Shown: one piece after another, positions 13,802-14,749 of the stretch
Numbering within the stretch: the stretch's first letter is position 1
Layout of the letters: each line of letters starts with the position of its first letter
Assembly: GCA_035551455.1 (NCBI GenBank)
Contig: DASZMZ010000108.1
Location: forward strand, 1-14,749
Direction: 5' to 3'
Length of the DNA: 14,749 nt
Source of the DNA: Sulfopaludibacter sp035551455
GTDB taxonomy: Bacteria; Acidobacteriota; Terriglobia; Bryobacterales; Bryobacteraceae
Position numbers and translations under genes: made by a program
Notes under the pieces: model-generated
Database searches by the model: none
Told to the model about the DNA's origin: nothing
The model's input: the letters and a program-made list of their open reading frames with translations, nothing else

Positions 13802-14749
13802 TTACGCATTCCGGCCGCCCAGATAGTAGCGGACTGCCGGGGTTACCACCAGGGAAAGAACCATCGAGGCGGCGATTCCGCCGATTACCGCGATGGCCAG
13901 GGGTTGTAGCATCTGAGAACCGGCGCCCCAGGCGAACGCCAGTGGAAGCATACCGGCCACGGTGGCCAGCGCCGTCATCATAATGGGGCGCAGGCGGCGC
14001 TCACCGGCACGAATCATACTCTCTTCGGGGGGCACGCCCTCAGCCCGGAATTTCTGGTCGGAGTCGAGCAGCAGAATGCCGTTCTTGGCCACAATGCCGA
14101 TCACCATGATCAGTCCCATGAAGGATGAGAGGTTGAACGTGGTCCGGGTGATGAGCAGCGCCAGGAAGACGCCGCTGGTGGAAAGCAGCGCGGAACTCAG
14201 CACGGCAAGCGGCGAAGCGAAGTTGCCGAACTCGAACAGCAACACCATAAAGACCAGGACTACGGCGAGGACGAGAACGAACGCGAAGTCCTTAAAGGAT
14301 TTCTGCTGCTCTTCAAAGGTACCGCCGTACTGAACGCGGATGCTGGGAGGCAGTTTCAGATCGGCGATGGCCTGCTGCACCTTCTTCATGCCGTCACCGA
14401 GATTGATGCCTTCAAAGCGGGCGGTCACCTGCACGTCACGCTGCAGGTTCTCGCGGCGAATTTCGTTCTGACCGGGATCTTCGATCATGTGAGAAAGGGC
14501 GCCGAGGGTAGCTGTCTTTCCGGTACCGCTCACCAGGAGGGTGTTTTGCATGGAATCCAGCGTCTGCGGATTTTGGTGGGGGAAGCGGACGCGAATGGTA
14601 TAGGCGCGATCGTTGACCACTACCGGGTTGGGTGACGGCTCGCCCTGCAGCACGGCGCTGGCGTCGAGTTCCAGTTCCTGCGCGGAGAAGCCGGCGCGGG
14701 CGGCGGCCACCGGATCCACCTGGAACGTTCGGGCCGGACCGCTAATGGT
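13802..14749 (-). CDS. RND-family efflux permease, C-terminal 315 residues
   Basis: The reading frame is open at the right edge; the visible 315 residues correspond to the C-terminal third of an inner-membrane, proton-driven RND exporter (AcrB/CzcA superfamily). The first roughly 155 residues are the second periplasmic loop: DPVAAARAGFSAQELELDAS in the docking-like region, then a porter subdomain with QVTARFEGINLGDGMKKVQ. They are followed by about five hydrophobic helices: FAFVLVLAVVLVFMVLLFEFG, a helix around AVLSSALLSTSGVFLALLI, FMGLIMVIGIVAKNGILLLD (the conserved RND helix with K/R-N-G-I-L-L), RRLRPIMMTALATVAGMLPLAF, and the last helix IAVIGGIAASMVLSLVVTPAVRYYL. The N-terminal half, with the proton-relay acidic pair, lies outside, so substrate class (drug or metal) cannot be decided. 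It ends TAA at 13802, just before the propeller genes, with which it probably forms an operon. Confidence 0.9.
   Translation of the reverse strand, partial: TISGPARTFQVDPVAAARAGFSAQELELDASAVLQGEPSPNPVVVNDRAYTIRVRFPHQNPQTLDSMQNTLLVSGTGKTATLGALSHMIEDPGQNEIRRENLQRDVQVTARFEGINLGDGMKKVQQAIADLKLPPSIRVQYGGTFEEQQKSFKDFAFVLVLAVVLVFMVLLFEFGNFASPLAVLSSALLSTSGVFLALLITRTTFNLSSFMGLIMVIGIVAKNGILLLDSDQKFRAEGVPPEESMIRAGERRLRPIMMTALATVAGMLPLAFAWGAGSQMLQPLAIAVIGGIAASMVLSLVVTPAVRYYLGGRNA

Noticed and set aside
1..14749. Hidden new defence, mobile or RNA-based system
   Set aside because: Both strands were read for direct repeats, CRISPR-like spacing, transposase or integrase motifs, toxin-antitoxin pairs and structured RNA; every region is filled by recognisable metabolic, propeller or transporter genes.

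Overview
The window is high-GC, gene-dense bacterial DNA. Gene content, GC-rich codon use and the paired secreted YVTN-type beta-propeller proteins suit an Acidobacteriota genome of the Solibacter/Bryobacter kind. That is an inference from style, because no rRNA or other phylogenetic marker lies in the window.

Layout. (1) Positions 1-604, minus strand: the N-terminal 201 residues of a dimethylarginine dimethylaminohydrolase, running off the left edge. (2) 629-1927, plus strand: an O-acetylhomoserine sulfhydrylase (metY type), separated from its divergent neighbour by only 24 bases. (3) 1985-11723, plus strand: nine genes with no spacer longer than 1 base, forming one purine-degradation operon. 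The order is xanthine dehydrogenase FeS/FAD subunit, xanthine dehydrogenase molybdenum subunit, OHCU decarboxylase, urate oxidase, 5-hydroxyisourate hydrolase, allantoate amidohydrolase, allantoinase, (S)-ureidoglycine aminohydrolase, and a ureidoglycolate amidohydrolase resembling the plant enzyme. (4) 11706-14749, minus strand: the C-terminal part of an RND efflux permease entering from the right edge, then two tandem secreted beta-propeller paralogs. The last of these meets the purine operon tail to tail with an 18-base overlap.

How it works together. Region 3 encodes every step from hypoxanthine/xanthine to glyoxylate: xanthine to urate (XdhAB), to 5-hydroxyisourate (urate oxidase), to OHCU (UraH), to (S)-allantoin (UraD), to allantoate (AllB), to (S)-ureidoglycine (AllC), to (S)-ureidoglycolate (UGlyAH), to glyoxylate (UAH). 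This is the amidohydrolase version of ureide breakdown known from plants. It would release all four ring nitrogens as ammonia without urea, urease or a carbamoyl-transfer branch. Metal-ligand and active-site residues are visible in nearly every enzyme, so the cluster looks functional. No purine permease, transcriptional regulator or XdhC-type cofactor chaperone is in the window.

No RNA gene, insertion sequence, CRISPR array, prophage piece or long repeat was seen. No stretch over 300 bases lacks a gene; the longest gap is 57 bases (1928-1984).
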